From Lysobacterales bacterium (GTDB lineage: Bacteria; Pseudomonadota; Gammaproteobacteria; Xanthomonadales; Xanthomonadaceae), in the NCBI GenBank assembly GCA_019510125.1, contig JAEKKX010000018.1:29613-93612 (forward strand): a stretch of DNA of 64,000 bases, read 5' to 3'. The notes below the pieces were generated by a model, which ran no database searches, had not been told where the DNA came from, and was given only the letters and a program-made list of their open reading frames with translations. The translations under genes were made by a program, and so were the position numbers. Positions within the stretch are counted from its first letter, which is position 1, and each line of letters opens with the position of its first letter. This document shows, one piece after another, positions 40,162 through 49,515 of this stretch.

Positions 40162-40193
40162 CGAAGGCCCGCTCCGGCGGGCCTTCGTCTTTT
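40162..40193 (+). terminator. Intrinsic terminator after lipoprotein 3
   Basis: CGAAGGCCCGC/GCGGGCCTTCG, 11-base stem, TCCG loop, then TCTTTT. Confidence 0.9.
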
Positions 40194-40269
40194 CCGCGAT
40201 CCGCGCGGGGACGGCTGCGCGGGAACGCACGGTATCCTTGTCGGCCTCGTCGTCGAGCCAGACCGCGCC

Positions 40270-41877
40270 ATGCCCGCATTGAGCACCCGCCTCGATCCGC
40301 AGTCCCAGGACTTCCGCAACAACGCGGCCTACCACCGCGCGCTGGTCGCCGAACTCGATGCGCGCCTGGCGCGCGTGGCGCAGGGCGGCGGCGACAAGGC
40401 GCGGGCGAAGCACACCGAACGCGGCAAGCTGCTGGCGCGGGACCGCATCGACGCGGTGCTCGATCCCGGCTCGCCGTTCCTCGAAGTCGCCCCGCTCGCG
40501 GCCGAAGGCATGTACGACGACGCCGCGCCCGCCGCGGGCATGGTCTGCGGCATCGGCCGGGTGATGGGCACCGAGGTGATGATCGTGGCCAACGACGCCA
40601 CGGTGAAGGGCGGCACCTACTTCCCGATGACGGTCAAGAAGCACCTGCGCGCGCAGGAGATCGCGCGCGAGAACCGGCTGCCGTGCATCTACCTGGTCGA
40701 CTCCGGCGGCGCGTTCCTGCCGCTGCAGGACGAGGTGTTCCCCGATCGCGAGCACTTCGGCCGGATCTTCTACAACCAGGCGCGGATGAGCGCGGAGAAC
40801 ATCCCGCAGATCGCGGTCGTCATGGGCAGTTGCACCGCCGGCGGCGCCTACGTGCCGGCGATGAGCGACGAAAGCGTCATCGTGAAGGAACAGGGCACGA
40901 TCTTCCTCGGCGGCCCGCCGCTGGTGAAGGCGGCGACCGGCGAAGTGGTCGACGCCGAGGCGCTCGGCGGCGCCGACGTGCACACCAGCGTCTCGGGGGT
41001 CGCCGACCATTTCGCCGAGGACGACCGCCATGCGCTGCAGATCGCGCGCAACCTGGTCGGCAACCTCAACCGCCGCAAGACCGTGCCGCTGGCGTTGCGC
41101 GAAGCGCGCGAACCGCTGTATCCGGCCGAGGAGCTGTACGGCATCGTGCCCAAGGACACGCGGCGTCCGTTCGACATCCGCGAGGTGATCGCGCGGGTCG
41201 TCGACGGCTCGGACTTCGACGAGTTCAAGGCGCGCTACGGCAAGACCCTGGTGACCGGCTTCGCGCACCTGCACGGCTATCCGGTCGGCATCGTCGCCAA
41301 CAACGGCATCCTGTTCGCCGAGAGCGCGCTCAAGGGCGCGCACTTCATCGAACTGTGCAACCAGCGCGGCATCCCGCTGGTGTTCCTGCAGAACATCACC
41401 GGCTTCATGGTCGGCCGCAAGTACGAGAACGCCGGCATCGCCAAGGACGGGGCCAAGATGGTCACCGCGGTGGCGTGTTCGAGCGTGCCGAAGTTCACCG
41501 TGGTGATCGGCGGCAGCTTCGGCGCCGGCAACTACGCGATGTGCGGCCGCGCCTACGGCGCGCGGTTCCTGTGGATGTGGCCGAACGCGCGGATCAGCGT
41601 GATGGGCGGCGAACAGGCCGCCAGCGTGCTGGCCACCGTGCGCCGCGACGGCATCGAAGCCGCGGGCAAGGCCTGGAGCGCCGAGGACGAGGAGACGTTC
41701 AAGGCGCCGATCCGCGAGCAGTACGAAACCCAGGGCAACCCCTACTACGCCACCGCGCGTCTGTGGGACGACGGCGTGATCGACCCCGCCGACACCCGCC
41801 GCGTGCTCGGTCTCGGCATCTCCGCGTCGCTGAACGCGCCGATCGAACCGGCCCGCTTCGGTGTGTTCCGGATGTGA
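40270..41877 (+). CDS. mccB: Methylcrotonyl-CoA carboxylase, carboxyltransferase (beta) subunit
   Basis: 535 residues, the exact length for MCC beta. It transfers CO2 from carboxybiotin on the alpha subunit to 3-methylcrotonyl-CoA in leucine breakdown. Visible features are [20 protein letters not shown] at the start, [20 protein letters not shown], the acyl-CoA-binding [18 protein letters not shown], and the carboxybiotin side ([27 protein letters not shown]). The ATG at 40270 begins right before the family N-terminus; the frame is open further up. The matching alpha subunit and later enzymes lie 12-17 kb away, an unusual split, as they are usually one operon. Confidence 0.93.
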   Translation: MPALSTRLDPQSQDFRNNAAYHRALVAELDARLARVAQGGGDKARAKHTERGKLLARDRIDAVLDPGSPFLEVAPLAAEGMYDDAAPAAGMVCGIGRVMGTEVMIVANDATVKGGTYFPMTVKKHLRAQEIARENRLPCIYLVDSGGAFLPLQDEVFPDREHFGRIFYNQARMSAENIPQIAVVMGSCTAGGAYVPAMSDESVIVKEQGTIFLGGPPLVKAATGEVVDAEALGGADVHTSVSGVADHFAEDDRHALQIARNLVGNLNRRKTVPLALREAREPLYPAEELYGIVPKDTRRPFDIREVIARVVDGSDFDEFKARYGKTLVTGFAHLHGYPVGIVANNGILFAESALKGAHFIELCNQRGIPLVFLQNITGFMVGRKYENAGIAKDGAKMVTAVACSSVPKFTVVIGGSFGAGNYAMCGRAYGARFLWMWPNARISVMGGEQAASVLATVRRDGIEAAGKAWSAEDEETFKAPIREQYETQGNPYYATARLWDDGVIDPADTRRVLGLGISASLNAPIEPARFGVFRM

Positions 41878-42078
41878 CCCGGCGGGCGTGACGCATGGGG
41901 CCGTGGAGCACACTCGAACGCAGGCTGCGCGACCTGCCCGACCCGGCGCTCGGCGTGCGCGCAGACCGCGCCGATGCAGGGCCGCGCCTGTCCGCGGCCA
42001 GGCCCGATCGCGCCGCGCCGCACGCCCCGGACTGACGCCGCTTCCGCTCCCCTCCTTTCCCCGGACCTTTCGCAACGC

Positions 42079-43764
42079 ATGATCGTCGGCATCGACCTCG
42101 GCACCACCCATTCGCTGATCGGCGCGTACCGCGACGATGGCCCCGTCCTGTTTCCCAATGCGCTCGGCGAGTTGCTGACGCCGTCGGTGGTCAGCCTCGA
42201 CGGCGACCGCATCCTGGTCGGCCAGGCCGCGCGCGAGCGGCTGATCAGCCATCCCGAGCACACCGTGGCCGCGTTCAAGCGCTGGATGGGCACGCCGCGC
42301 GAGACCCGGCTGGGCGATCGCACCTTCCGGCCCGAGGATCTGTCGGCGCTGGTGCTGCGGGCGCTGATCGCCGACGCCGAAGCCGCGCTGGGCGAAAAGA
42401 TCGAGGAGGTGGTGATCAGCGTGCCGGCCTACTTCTCCGACGCGCAGCGCAAGGCGACCCGCGCCGCGGGCGAGATCGCCGGCGTGCGGGTCGAACGGCT
42501 GATCAACGAACCGACCGCCGCGGCGCTGGCCTACGGCCTGCAGGACCGCGCCGGCGAGAGCCGCTTCCTGGTGTTCGACCTCGGCGGCGGCACGTTCGAC
42601 GTGTCGATCCTGGAGTGCTTCGACAACGTGTTCGAGGTGCACGCCAGCGCCGGCGACAATTTCCTCGGCGGCGAGGACTTCCTCGACGTGCTGGTGGAGG
42701 CGTTCCTCGCCGACGCCGCGCTCGGCCCGCGTGCGCTGAAGACCACGGAGATGGCGCAGGTGCGCCGGCGCATGGAGAAGCTCAAGCGCGAACTGGGCAC
42801 CGGCGAAGGCGTGTTCCAGGTGCAGATCGGCGACCGGCAGTACGACTGGACCGTCGACGAGGCGCGCTTCGCTTCGCTCAGCGAACCGCTGGTGCAGCGC
42901 ATGCGCACGCCGATCGAGCGCGCGATGCGCGACGCGCGGCTGCTGCCGGACCAGCTCGACGAGATCGTGCTGGTCGGCGGCGCCAGCCGCATGCCGCTGG
43001 TCTCGCGGCTGGTGTCGCGCATGTTCGGCCGGCTGCCGCTGCGCCACATCAATCCCGACCAGGCGATCGCGCTGGGCGCGGTGGTGGCCTCCGGCCTGAA
43101 ACGCCGCGACGCCAGGCTGGAGGAGATCATCCTCACCGACGTCTGCCCGTACACGCTCGGGACCAGCGTCGCCAAGCGCGACGCCGGCGGCCAGGCGCAG
43201 ACCGGCTTCTTCCATCCGATCATCCTGCGCAACAGCACCGTGCCGGTGAGCCGCGAGGACACCTTCTCGCCGATGCTCGATCGCCAGGAGCGGCTGACGA
43301 TCGACATCTACCAGGGCGAGAACCCGCTGGTCGCCAACAACATCAAGCTCGGCGAGATCGACATCCGGCTCGACCCGCGGCGCGCGCGCGAAGAGAACAA
43401 CGTGACCGTGCGCTTCACCTACGACATCAACGGCCTGCTGCAGGTGGAAGTGACCGAGCACGCCACCGGGCGCAGGCACGAACTGGTGCTGGAGCAGAAC
43501 CCGGGCCTGCTGACGCCGGAGCAGATCCGTGCGCGCCTCGCGGCGCTGGCCGACCTCAAGGTCCATCCGCGCGACCAGCAGGAGAACATCGCGCTGCTGA
43601 CCCGCGCCGAACGGATGTACGAGGAATACCTGCACGAGCGCGACCGCCTGCAGGAGTGGATCATGCACTTCCGCTCGGCGCTGGAGACCCAGGACAACGC
43701 GCTGATCGCGAAGCAGCGGCAGGCGTTCACCGACGCGCTCGATCAACTGGACGCCATGATGTGA
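42079..43764 (+). CDS. hscC: HscC-type Hsp70 chaperone
   Basis: 561 residues, clearly shorter than DnaK (about 640) and lacking a full lid, as in HscC. Nucleotide-binding motifs: IVGIDLGTTHSLIGAYRDDG, VPAYFSDAQRKATRAAGEIA, INEPTAAALAYGL, FDLGGGTFDVSILE and LVGGASRMPLVSRLV. The substrate-binding part follows at about residue 370. HscC in E. coli works with the membrane J-proteins DjlB and DjlC. Here two J-like membrane genes follow, the first overlapping the hscC stop (GTGA), so a dedicated membrane chaperone set is likely. Confidence 0.92.
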   Translation: MIVGIDLGTTHSLIGAYRDDGPVLFPNALGELLTPSVVSLDGDRILVGQAARERLISHPEHTVAAFKRWMGTPRETRLGDRTFRPEDLSALVLRALIADAEAALGEKIEEVVISVPAYFSDAQRKATRAAGEIAGVRVERLINEPTAAALAYGLQDRAGESRFLVFDLGGGTFDVSILECFDNVFEVHASAGDNFLGGEDFLDVLVEAFLADAALGPRALKTTEMAQVRRRMEKLKRELGTGEGVFQVQIGDRQYDWTVDEARFASLSEPLVQRMRTPIERAMRDARLLPDQLDEIVLVGGASRMPLVSRLVSRMFGRLPLRHINPDQAIALGAVVASGLKRRDARLEEIILTDVCPYTLGTSVAKRDAGGQAQTGFFHPIILRNSTVPVSREDTFSPMLDRQERLTIDIYQGENPLVANNIKLGEIDIRLDPRRAREENNVTVRFTYDINGLLQVEVTEHATGRRHELVLEQNPGLLTPEQIRARLAALADLKVHPRDQQENIALLTRAERMYEEYLHERDRLQEWIMHFRSALETQDNALIAKQRQAFTDALDQLDAMM

Positions 43765-45341
43765 GCGGGCCGTTCCCGGCCCTCGGCCTGGCCCCGGACG
43801 CCGACGAACGCACGATCAAGCGCGCCTACGCCGCGAAGCTGAAGACCGTGCGTCCGGACGAGGATCCGGAGGGCTTCCAGCGGCTCAACGAAGCGTACCG
43901 GGCGGCGCTGCAGTGGGCGCAGTCGCGAGCGGCGCGTCCGACGCCGCCGTCGGTGATCGACATCGATGACGCCGTCGAAGCGACGGTCGAAGCCACCGTC
44001 GAGGCGACGGTCAAGGCCACCCGGGAACCGCGGACCCAGGCGCCGCCGCACGCCGGCGAAGCGCAGCCGCCGACGCCCACGGAAGCGCCCGCACCCTTGC
44101 CGACGGACGCCCTGCCAACGGATGCCGGGCCGACGCCGCCAGCGTCCGCGCCCTTCGACGCGGCGCGCTTCCACTATGCGTTCGCCCTCGCCGCCGCGAA
44201 TGCGAGCCCGCGCGGGTTCCGCCAGTGGCTGGACGCACAACCGGAACTGCTGTCGCTGCAGCTCAAGCCGCAGCTCGGCCGGTCGCTGCTGGCGTTCCTG
44301 GCCCAGGAACAGCCGCCGATGCGCGAGGAGAATTTCGAGGCGTTCTGCGCCTGCTTCGGTTACGACGATGTCGCCAGCGGCCAGGATGCGCTGCAACTGC
44401 AGGCGCTGGCCCGCCGCCTGCACCTGGTCTGGCAGGCGGAAGGCGGCGAACGCCACGGCGTGACGATCGCCATCGGCTGCGACGAGGAAGGCTGGCCGGC
44501 CTACGGCGTCGAACGTGGCGAAGCGCAGGTCGCCGAGGTCGAACGGCGCCAGCGCGAGCAGACGCTGGCGTTGGCCGCATGGACCCACTTCCCGGAACTG
44601 CGGCGGCCCTGGTCCTGGATCGAGATGACGCTGCTGTGCCTGGTCTTCGGCCGCGAACGCAGGATCGCCGAACTGCTCCGCCGGCATGGCCTGGACAACT
44701 GGCCCGCCGGAACCAACCCGCGCGTGGCGGACTTCTGGCGCGACGCCGGCGACCGCACGCGCGCATCGTTCGCGCGCCGTTTCATGCACGCGGTCCGCGT
44801 GCTGGGCTACGGCGGCACTGCCGTGGGCCTGGCCGCGTTCGGCCTGCTGGGCGATGGCGGCTCGCCGCTGCTGCAGGCGACGTCGATCGTGCTGGGCGTC
44901 ATCGCCGTACCGCTTTCGATCCTGCTGATCGGCGGACTCATGGATTGGCAGAGCCTGCCGGATCCGCCCGGCCGGTTCAGGCGCCTGCTGCGCTACGCCA
45001 CGATCCCGGGACTGCTGCTGGCAGCCCTCGTGCTCGGGGAAACCCCGCCCTACACCTGGTCCGCGCTGCCTGCCGCACTCGCACTGTTGACCGCGCTCCT
45101 GCGCTATCGCGCCCGCAACGGCCGCCTCGGCTGGATGGCGCTGTTCCGCAGGCTGTTCCCGTGGAACTGGCTGCAGGTGGTCGCGATGCTGGGCATGATC
45201 ATCGGGCTGGTGCCGACGATGACGTTCGTGAACGACTCTCCCTGGGGCATTCCCGCGCTCGCCTGGACCTGCGCGGCATTCGCGCTGGGCTTCTGGGCGA
45301 AGGACGCGGCGACCCACCTGCGCGGCGCACGACAGGGATGA
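43761..45341 (+). CDS. J-domain-like membrane protein, DjlB/C type, copy 1
   Basis: 526 residues from a GTG overlapping the hscC stop. The N-terminal 50 residues resemble a J domain of the DjlB/DjlC kind (FPALGLAPDADERTIKRAYA then AKLKTVRPDEDPEGFQRLNE), but the usual HPD/HPE is RPD. A Pro/Ala/Thr linker with EATVEATVEATVKAT repeats follows, then a middle soluble domain (about 140-300) and five or so membrane helices in the last 200 residues. It likely recruits HscC to the inner membrane; whether RPD can stimulate the ATPase is questionable. Confidence 0.82.
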   Translation: MSGPFPALGLAPDADERTIKRAYAAKLKTVRPDEDPEGFQRLNEAYRAALQWAQSRAARPTPPSVIDIDDAVEATVEATVEATVKATREPRTQAPPHAGEAQPPTPTEAPAPLPTDALPTDAGPTPPASAPFDAARFHYAFALAAANASPRGFRQWLDAQPELLSLQLKPQLGRSLLAFLAQEQPPMREENFEAFCACFGYDDVASGQDALQLQALARRLHLVWQAEGGERHGVTIAIGCDEEGWPAYGVERGEAQVAEVERRQREQTLALAAWTHFPELRRPWSWIEMTLLCLVFGRERRIAELLRRHGLDNWPAGTNPRVADFWRDAGDRTRASFARRFMHAVRVLGYGGTAVGLAAFGLLGDGGSPLLQATSIVLGVIAVPLSILLIGGLMDWQSLPDPPGRFRRLLRYATIPGLLLAALVLGETPPYTWSALPAALALLTALLRYRARNGRLGWMALFRRLFPWNWLQVVAMLGMIIGLVPTMTFVNDSPWGIPALAWTCAAFALGFWAKDAATHLRGARQG

Positions 45342-45414
45342 CGATGCCGCGTCCGGCCACGCCCCGCGCATCGGCCGCGGACCTGCCACGCAAACGGACC
45401 GGGCGGGATCGTCG

Positions 45415-46962
45415 ATGACTTCGCCGCTGACCCTGCTCGGCCTCGACGCCGACGCCGACGAACGCGCGATCAAGCGCGCCTACGCCGCGAAGCTGAAGAC
45501 CGTGCGCCCGGACGAGGATGCGGAAGGCTTCCAGCGGCTCAACGAGGCCTACCGGGCGGCGTTGCAGTGGCTGCGGTCACAGCGAACGCACGAGGACGAA
45601 CACGCCGCACCGGCGGACGACACGGCGTCCGCGGACGTCGCCGCAGGCCCGGGCGACGGCACCGTGCGGCCGGCTCCGCCCGTGGCGGCGCATGCGGACA
45701 CGGCCTCGCCGCCGGCCATCGATGCGGACCTCGGCAGCGTCCTGGCTCCGCACGACGTCGGCGAACCGCTGCCGCGCTTCCTGCACGCCTGCCTGGGCGT
45801 CGCCGCGAATGCGTCCCGCGCGGACTTCGAGGCCTGGCTGCAGGCGCAGCCCGCGCTGTGGTCGCTGTCCGCCAAGGCGGCGATCGGGCACGAACTCGTC
45901 CACCTGCTGCAGGCGGAATCGCCGCCGGTCCCGGACCGGAATTTCGAGGCGATCGTCGACTGCTTCGGGATCGACGACCTGCACAGCGGCTACGACGCGC
46001 TGCTCGTCGGCCGACTGCGGCAAACGCTGCACGCGGCGTGGGTCGCGGCGCACGCGCTCGGGCAGGGCGCGCCGATCCCGATCCCGGTCGACGGGAACGG
46101 CTGGCCGGTGTACGGCGCGCAGCGCACGGAAGAAGCCGAAGCGGAGATCGCACGCCGGCGGCGCGAGGAGACGCTCCGCGAGCTGACCGACCTGCTGCAC
46201 CCGGAGCTGGCGGGTACGCGGTCCTGGCCGAAGTTGCTGTCGAGCCTCCTGGTGCCGGGCAGGACGAAGGAGATCGTGGCCACGATCGAGGCGTTCGGCG
46301 CGTCCGCGGAAGCCCGCTTCGATGCGAGGAGGATGCGCTTCTGGCGCGGCGCGAACGATCTGCGCCGCTTGTCGCGAGGCAGCGCCGCGGCGGTCTTCAC
46401 GCGCAGCCTGGCCGCCGGGCTCGCCTGCGCCGTCGTGCTGCTGTCGATCATCTTTTCATCATGGGGGTTTTCCCGCCTCGGGGAGATGATCTTCGGCATC
46501 TTCGTGCTGGGCCTGGCGATCGCGCTGATCACCACGTCCTGCTGGCTGATGCTGGTGCTGGCGCGGGCGCTGGTGGAATGGCAGGCGCAACCGGACCCGC
46601 CGCCGGGGCCCGCGCGATACGCCCATCGCATCGCGATCCCGCTGCTGGTGGCCCTCGGACTGGCGCCGCTCGCCACGGCGGCCTCCGCCGGCTTCGGGCT
46701 GCCGGTGCTCGCGTTCGCCGCGATCACGGCGTGGCGCGGCCTGAGCGCCCGTCACGGTGTCCCGCGGTTCCTCGACGACCGCGACACCGGCGCACGCCCG
46801 GTGCTGATCCGGGTCGCGCTCGGCATCGGGCTGGTCGCACTGTGCGGGGAGATCGCGACGTCCGACCACGCGATCGTCCTCATCGACCTCGCACTCGCCG
46901 CGACCGCGACCGCCTTCTGGGCCATCGATCTGGTCCGCACGCGCAGGCCGTCGCCGCGCTGA
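45415..46962 (+). CDS. J-domain-like membrane protein, DjlB/C type, copy 2
   Basis: 515 residues, a paralog of the previous gene: the same J-like start (LTLLGLDADADERAIKRAYA; AKLKTVRPDEDAEGFQRLNE), again with RPD, then a linker, a middle domain (FEAWLQAQPALWSLSAKAAI, GWPVYGAQRTEEAEAEI) and C-terminal membrane helices (LAAGLACAVVLLSIIFSSWG; GIFVLGLAIALITTSCWLML). The two J-like DNA starts are nearly identical over about 140 bases, indicating duplication. It lies 73 bases after copy 1. Expected in the inner membrane with HscC in the cytosol. Confidence 0.82.
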   Translation: MTSPLTLLGLDADADERAIKRAYAAKLKTVRPDEDAEGFQRLNEAYRAALQWLRSQRTHEDEHAAPADDTASADVAAGPGDGTVRPAPPVAAHADTASPPAIDADLGSVLAPHDVGEPLPRFLHACLGVAANASRADFEAWLQAQPALWSLSAKAAIGHELVHLLQAESPPVPDRNFEAIVDCFGIDDLHSGYDALLVGRLRQTLHAAWVAAHALGQGAPIPIPVDGNGWPVYGAQRTEEAEAEIARRRREETLRELTDLLHPELAGTRSWPKLLSSLLVPGRTKEIVATIEAFGASAEARFDARRMRFWRGANDLRRLSRGSAAAVFTRSLAAGLACAVVLLSIIFSSWGFSRLGEMIFGIFVLGLAIALITTSCWLMLVLARALVEWQAQPDPPPGPARYAHRIAIPLLVALGLAPLATAASAGFGLPVLAFAAITAWRGLSARHGVPRFLDDRDTGARPVLIRVALGIGLVALCGEIATSDHAIVLIDLALAATATAFWAIDLVRTRRPSPR

Positions 46963-47069
46963 ACGCGCGGCAACGGCCGTTCTGCTGCGCCAGTCACAGC
47001 GGTACAGCTTCGCCACCGCTAAGGTGAGGCCCCCGCCGCGCGTCGTCGGCATGACCGGAGCCTCCCCCC

Positions 47070-47603
47070 ATGGCCATCTTCAACCAGTCCAGCAACGGCA
47101 AGAAGGACGCCGACACGCCCAGCTTCGCCGCGCGCGAACCGGCGACGCCGCCGGCCAACACCGACTTCGCACCGGCCACCTTCCCGCGCAGCAGCGCCGC
47201 GCCCGCCGCGGAGCCGGCGCAGGCGCAGGCGCCGGTCGGCAAGGAGTCGCTGATCGCGGCCGACCTCACCATCGAAGGCAAGATCGAGGGCTCCGGCCAC
47301 GTCCGCATCGCCGGCCGCTTCAAGGGCGACGTCAACGTGCAGGGCGACCTCTCGCTGGAGCGCGGCGCCAAGTTGAACGGCGGCGTGCGCGCCAAGAAGG
47401 TGGTGGTCGCCGGCGAACTGGAAGGCAACATCGAATCCGCCGCACGGGTCGAACTGCTCGACACCGCGGTGATGATCGGCGACCTCAAGGCCGGCACCCT
47501 GACCGTCGCCGCCGGCTCCAAGATCCGCGGCCACGTCGACTGCGGCTGGGAGGCAGGCGCCACGCCGAAGCCGGCCGCGAAGGGCGACACCGCCGAAAGC
47601 TGA
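47070..47603 (+). CDS. Bactofilin
   Basis: 177 residues. The bactofilin beta-helix occupies about residues 58-150 and shows its regular Gly/Val/hydrophobic turns (LTIEGKIEGSGHVRIAGRFK; GDLSLERGAKLNGGVRAKKV; AGELEGNIESAARVELLDTA), flanked by disordered N- and C-terminal tails rich in Pro, Ala and Lys. Bactofilins polymerise without nucleotides and organise cell shape, wall synthesis or polarity. It is followed by a zinc-ribbon gene 10 bases later, so the two may work together. Confidence 0.93.
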   Translation: MAIFNQSSNGKKDADTPSFAAREPATPPANTDFAPATFPRSSAAPAAEPAQAQAPVGKESLIAADLTIEGKIEGSGHVRIAGRFKGDVNVQGDLSLERGAKLNGGVRAKKVVVAGELEGNIESAARVELLDTAVMIGDLKAGTLTVAAGSKIRGHVDCGWEAGATPKPAAKGDTAES

Positions 47604-47613
47604 CGGCCCGGCC

Positions 47614-47973
47614 GTGAGCCAGCCCTCCCGTCCCGGCACCGCGGGCGCCACCCGCGAGTGCCCGCATTGCAAGGCGACGATCCTCGAATCCTCGGTGGTC
47701 TGTCCGGCCTGCAAGCACTACCTGCGCTACGACTCCGACGCGCGCCCGGCGACGCCCGCGCAGGTGCCGCTGCAGGTCGAGGGCACGATCCGCCACCCGG
47801 CGACCGGCGAGGCCTGGGAATACTCGGTCGTCGTGGTGATCCGCGACGCCCGCGGCCAGGAGATCGCACGCAAGGTCGTCGGGGTCGGCGCGATGCTGCC
47901 CGGCGACGAGCGCAGCTTCAGCCTCGCGGTGGAGGTGTTCGAGGCGAAGGGGACGAAGGCGCGGAAGCATTGA
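47614..47973 (+). CDS. Zinc-ribbon protein, unknown
   Basis: 119 residues from a GTG. A CPHC-x(10)-CPAC zinc ribbon (about residues 16-34) is followed by a beta-rich domain (VPLQVEGTIRHPATGEAWEY; SVVVVIRDARGQEIARKVVG). It resembles the small proteins that accompany bactofilin genes; a role in assembly or in linking bactofilin to other factors is inferred from position only. No signal peptide, cytoplasmic. Confidence 0.7.
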   Translation: MSQPSRPGTAGATRECPHCKATILESSVVCPACKHYLRYDSDARPATPAQVPLQVEGTIRHPATGEAWEYSVVVVIRDARGQEIARKVVGVGAMLPGDERSFSLAVEVFEAKGTKARKH

Positions 47974-48135
47974 GCCCGAAGGACGCCTGCGCACTGCGCA
48001 GCCATCGTTCGCAGGCACCGGCTTCGCGTTGACAGCTTCGCGCCGCGGCGCGAGAGTGCGGACGGGTACGTGACGGCCCTGGCGCCGCACCGGCCCATCA
48101 TCCGCAGGCCATCACCACAAGGAGAGACCGCCGAC

Positions 48136-48318
48136 ATGGCCAAATCGTTGATCGAGGAAATCGGGCGCGAACGCGCCGAAACGCTGATGGGCGACGCCAT
48201 CGCCCAGGCGGCCGCCGAAGCCGACGCGCTCGGGCTGCCGCAGATCGTGAACGTGGACGGCAAATGGTGCCGCAAATACCCCGACGGACGCATCGAGCCC
48301 ATCAACAAGGAGGCGTGA
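48136..48318 (+). CDS. Small protein next to the zeta toxin, candidate antitoxin
   Basis: 60 residues, AAGGAG upstream. Mostly helical first part (MAKSLIEEIGRERAETLMGD, AIAQAAAEADALGL), then a short beta part (PQIVNVDGKWCRKYPDGRIE). It ends 3 bases before the zeta-type gene, so it is co-transcribed. It does not resemble the classic epsilon antitoxin, which is 90 residues and all helical. An antitoxin role is inferred from size, order and spacing only. Confidence 0.6.
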   Translation: MAKSLIEEIGRERAETLMGDAIAQAAAEADALGLPQIVNVDGKWCRKYPDGRIEPINKEA

Positions 48319-48321
48319 ACC

Positions 48322-49425
48322 ATGGAAGATTTCCCGCAGCCACGGATGGTGGTGCTGGCCGGACCCAACGGGTCGGGCAAGAGCACCGTCACCAAGGGCC
48401 TGGAGCAGGACGAGCGTTTCCCCAAGCTGTACCTCAACGCCGACGTGATCGCCAAGGAGCTCGAGAAGCCGGTCGCGCCGGAGAAGCTCGACGCATACGC
48501 CAAGGCGATCTCCGACACCCTCCACCAGCCGCGCGAAGCGGTGGCCGAGCAGCTCCGCACCGGGATCGAGAACAGCCAGCAGCGCAACCTCTACGCCGCG
48601 ACCCTGGCCGAGACTGGCCGCCAGAAGGCGGTGGGCGGCACCGAACCGTTCGCGTTCGAGACGGTGATGTCCACGCCCGCGAAGATGGGCCTGTTCGACG
48701 AGGCCCGGCGCAACGGGTTCCAGGTGGACATGGTGTTCGTGACCACCGAAAGCGCCGACATCAACGTCGCGCGCGTGAGCAACCGGGTGAGCCAGGGCGG
48801 CCACGACGTGCCCGAGGCCTCGATCCGGCAACGCTACGAACGCGCGATGGAGCTGCTGCCCGCGGCGCTGCAGAAAGCGGACACCGCGGCGGTCTACGAC
48901 AACTCCGTGCAGGGCGTGCAGCCGACGCTGGTGGCGCAGAAGATCGACGGCAAGCTGGTGTTCCCCGAGCTGACCAAGCCCGACAAGATGTCGACCGAGG
49001 ACTTCGAGCGCATGAAGACCTGGGTCGACGAACGGATCAAGGGGCCGCTGCTGGCGAACGAGCAATCCCGCGAGGCGCTGACCGATTCGGTCAAGGGCAT
49101 GCAGGGCGCGAGCGTCGTCCCGGCGGACGTGACCAACGGCGCCTCCTACACCGGCCGCATCGTCGGCGTCACCGACCGCCACGTCATGCAGCACCTCGAC
49201 GGCACCACGCAGTTCGTGCTGCACGATCGCAACAGCCCGCTGACGCCGCCGTCGCTGCGCGGCGTGAACGAGCCGACCGAACTGTCGGTCACGACCGCCT
49301 ACAATTTCGGGCCCGACGGCAAGTTCGCCCAGCCGCAGCAGGTCCAGGCGCAGGCGCAGGTCCAGACGCAGGGACCGCAGGACCCTGGGCAGCAGGACGG
49401 CCACAAGTTCGTGTCCAAGCTCTGA
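48322..49425 (+). CDS. Zeta-toxin-like kinase with KfrB-like C-terminal domain
   Basis: 367 residues. Residues 9-220 form a zeta toxin/P-loop kinase: Walker A LAGPNGSGKSTVTK, then the substrate Asp in LYLNADVIAKEL, the helix with FAFETVMST and RVSQGGHDVPEASIRQRYER (the Arg lid). Zeta toxins phosphorylate UDP-N-acetylglucosamine and poison wall synthesis. From about 275 a KfrB-like domain follows (YTGRIVGVTDRHVMQHLDG, TQFVLHDR), then a Gln-rich tail. Such fusions could be a toxin with its own targeting domain or a secreted effector; the sequence does not decide. Confidence 0.8.
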   Translation: MEDFPQPRMVVLAGPNGSGKSTVTKGLEQDERFPKLYLNADVIAKELEKPVAPEKLDAYAKAISDTLHQPREAVAEQLRTGIENSQQRNLYAATLAETGRQKAVGGTEPFAFETVMSTPAKMGLFDEARRNGFQVDMVFVTTESADINVARVSNRVSQGGHDVPEASIRQRYERAMELLPAALQKADTAAVYDNSVQGVQPTLVAQKIDGKLVFPELTKPDKMSTEDFERMKTWVDERIKGPLLANEQSREALTDSVKGMQGASVVPADVTNGASYTGRIVGVTDRHVMQHLDGTTQFVLHDRNSPLTPPSLRGVNEPTELSVTTAYNFGPDGKFAQPQQVQAQAQVQTQGPQDPGQQDGHKFVSKL

Positions 49426-49515
49426 GGCGTCGCCGACGCGCGCACCCTGCCGGCCGCTGCGCCGGCGGGGTGCGTCGTCCTTGACAGGGGCGGCGACCGC
49501 TGGCGTCATGCCGGC

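Noticed and set aside
38816..40279. Long Gly/Val-rich open frame on the minus strand across the lipoprotein trio
   Set aside because: It is the mirror of the GCC/GAC repeats of the three lipoproteins and has no ribosome site or domain; the plus-strand genes have signals, ribosome sites and terminators.
41880..42078. Possible small gene between mccB and hscC
   Set aside because: The candidate frame of about 70 codons (41861-42082) starts inside mccB, has no ribosome site and is Arg/Pro-rich.
39721..43746. 1341-codon minus-strand open frame opposite mccB and hscC
   Set aside because: High GC keeps stop codons rare; both opposite genes are clear families, and the translated frame shows no motif.
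43980..44025. Minisatellite in the J-like gene linker
   Set aside because: The EATV repeats stay in frame and code for a flexible linker; copy number is only four, so it is treated as part of the gene.
48322..49425. XVIPCD type IV secretion signal in the zeta-like protein
   Set aside because: The tail is Gln-rich, but the GLxRIDHV and related XVIPCD motifs were not found.
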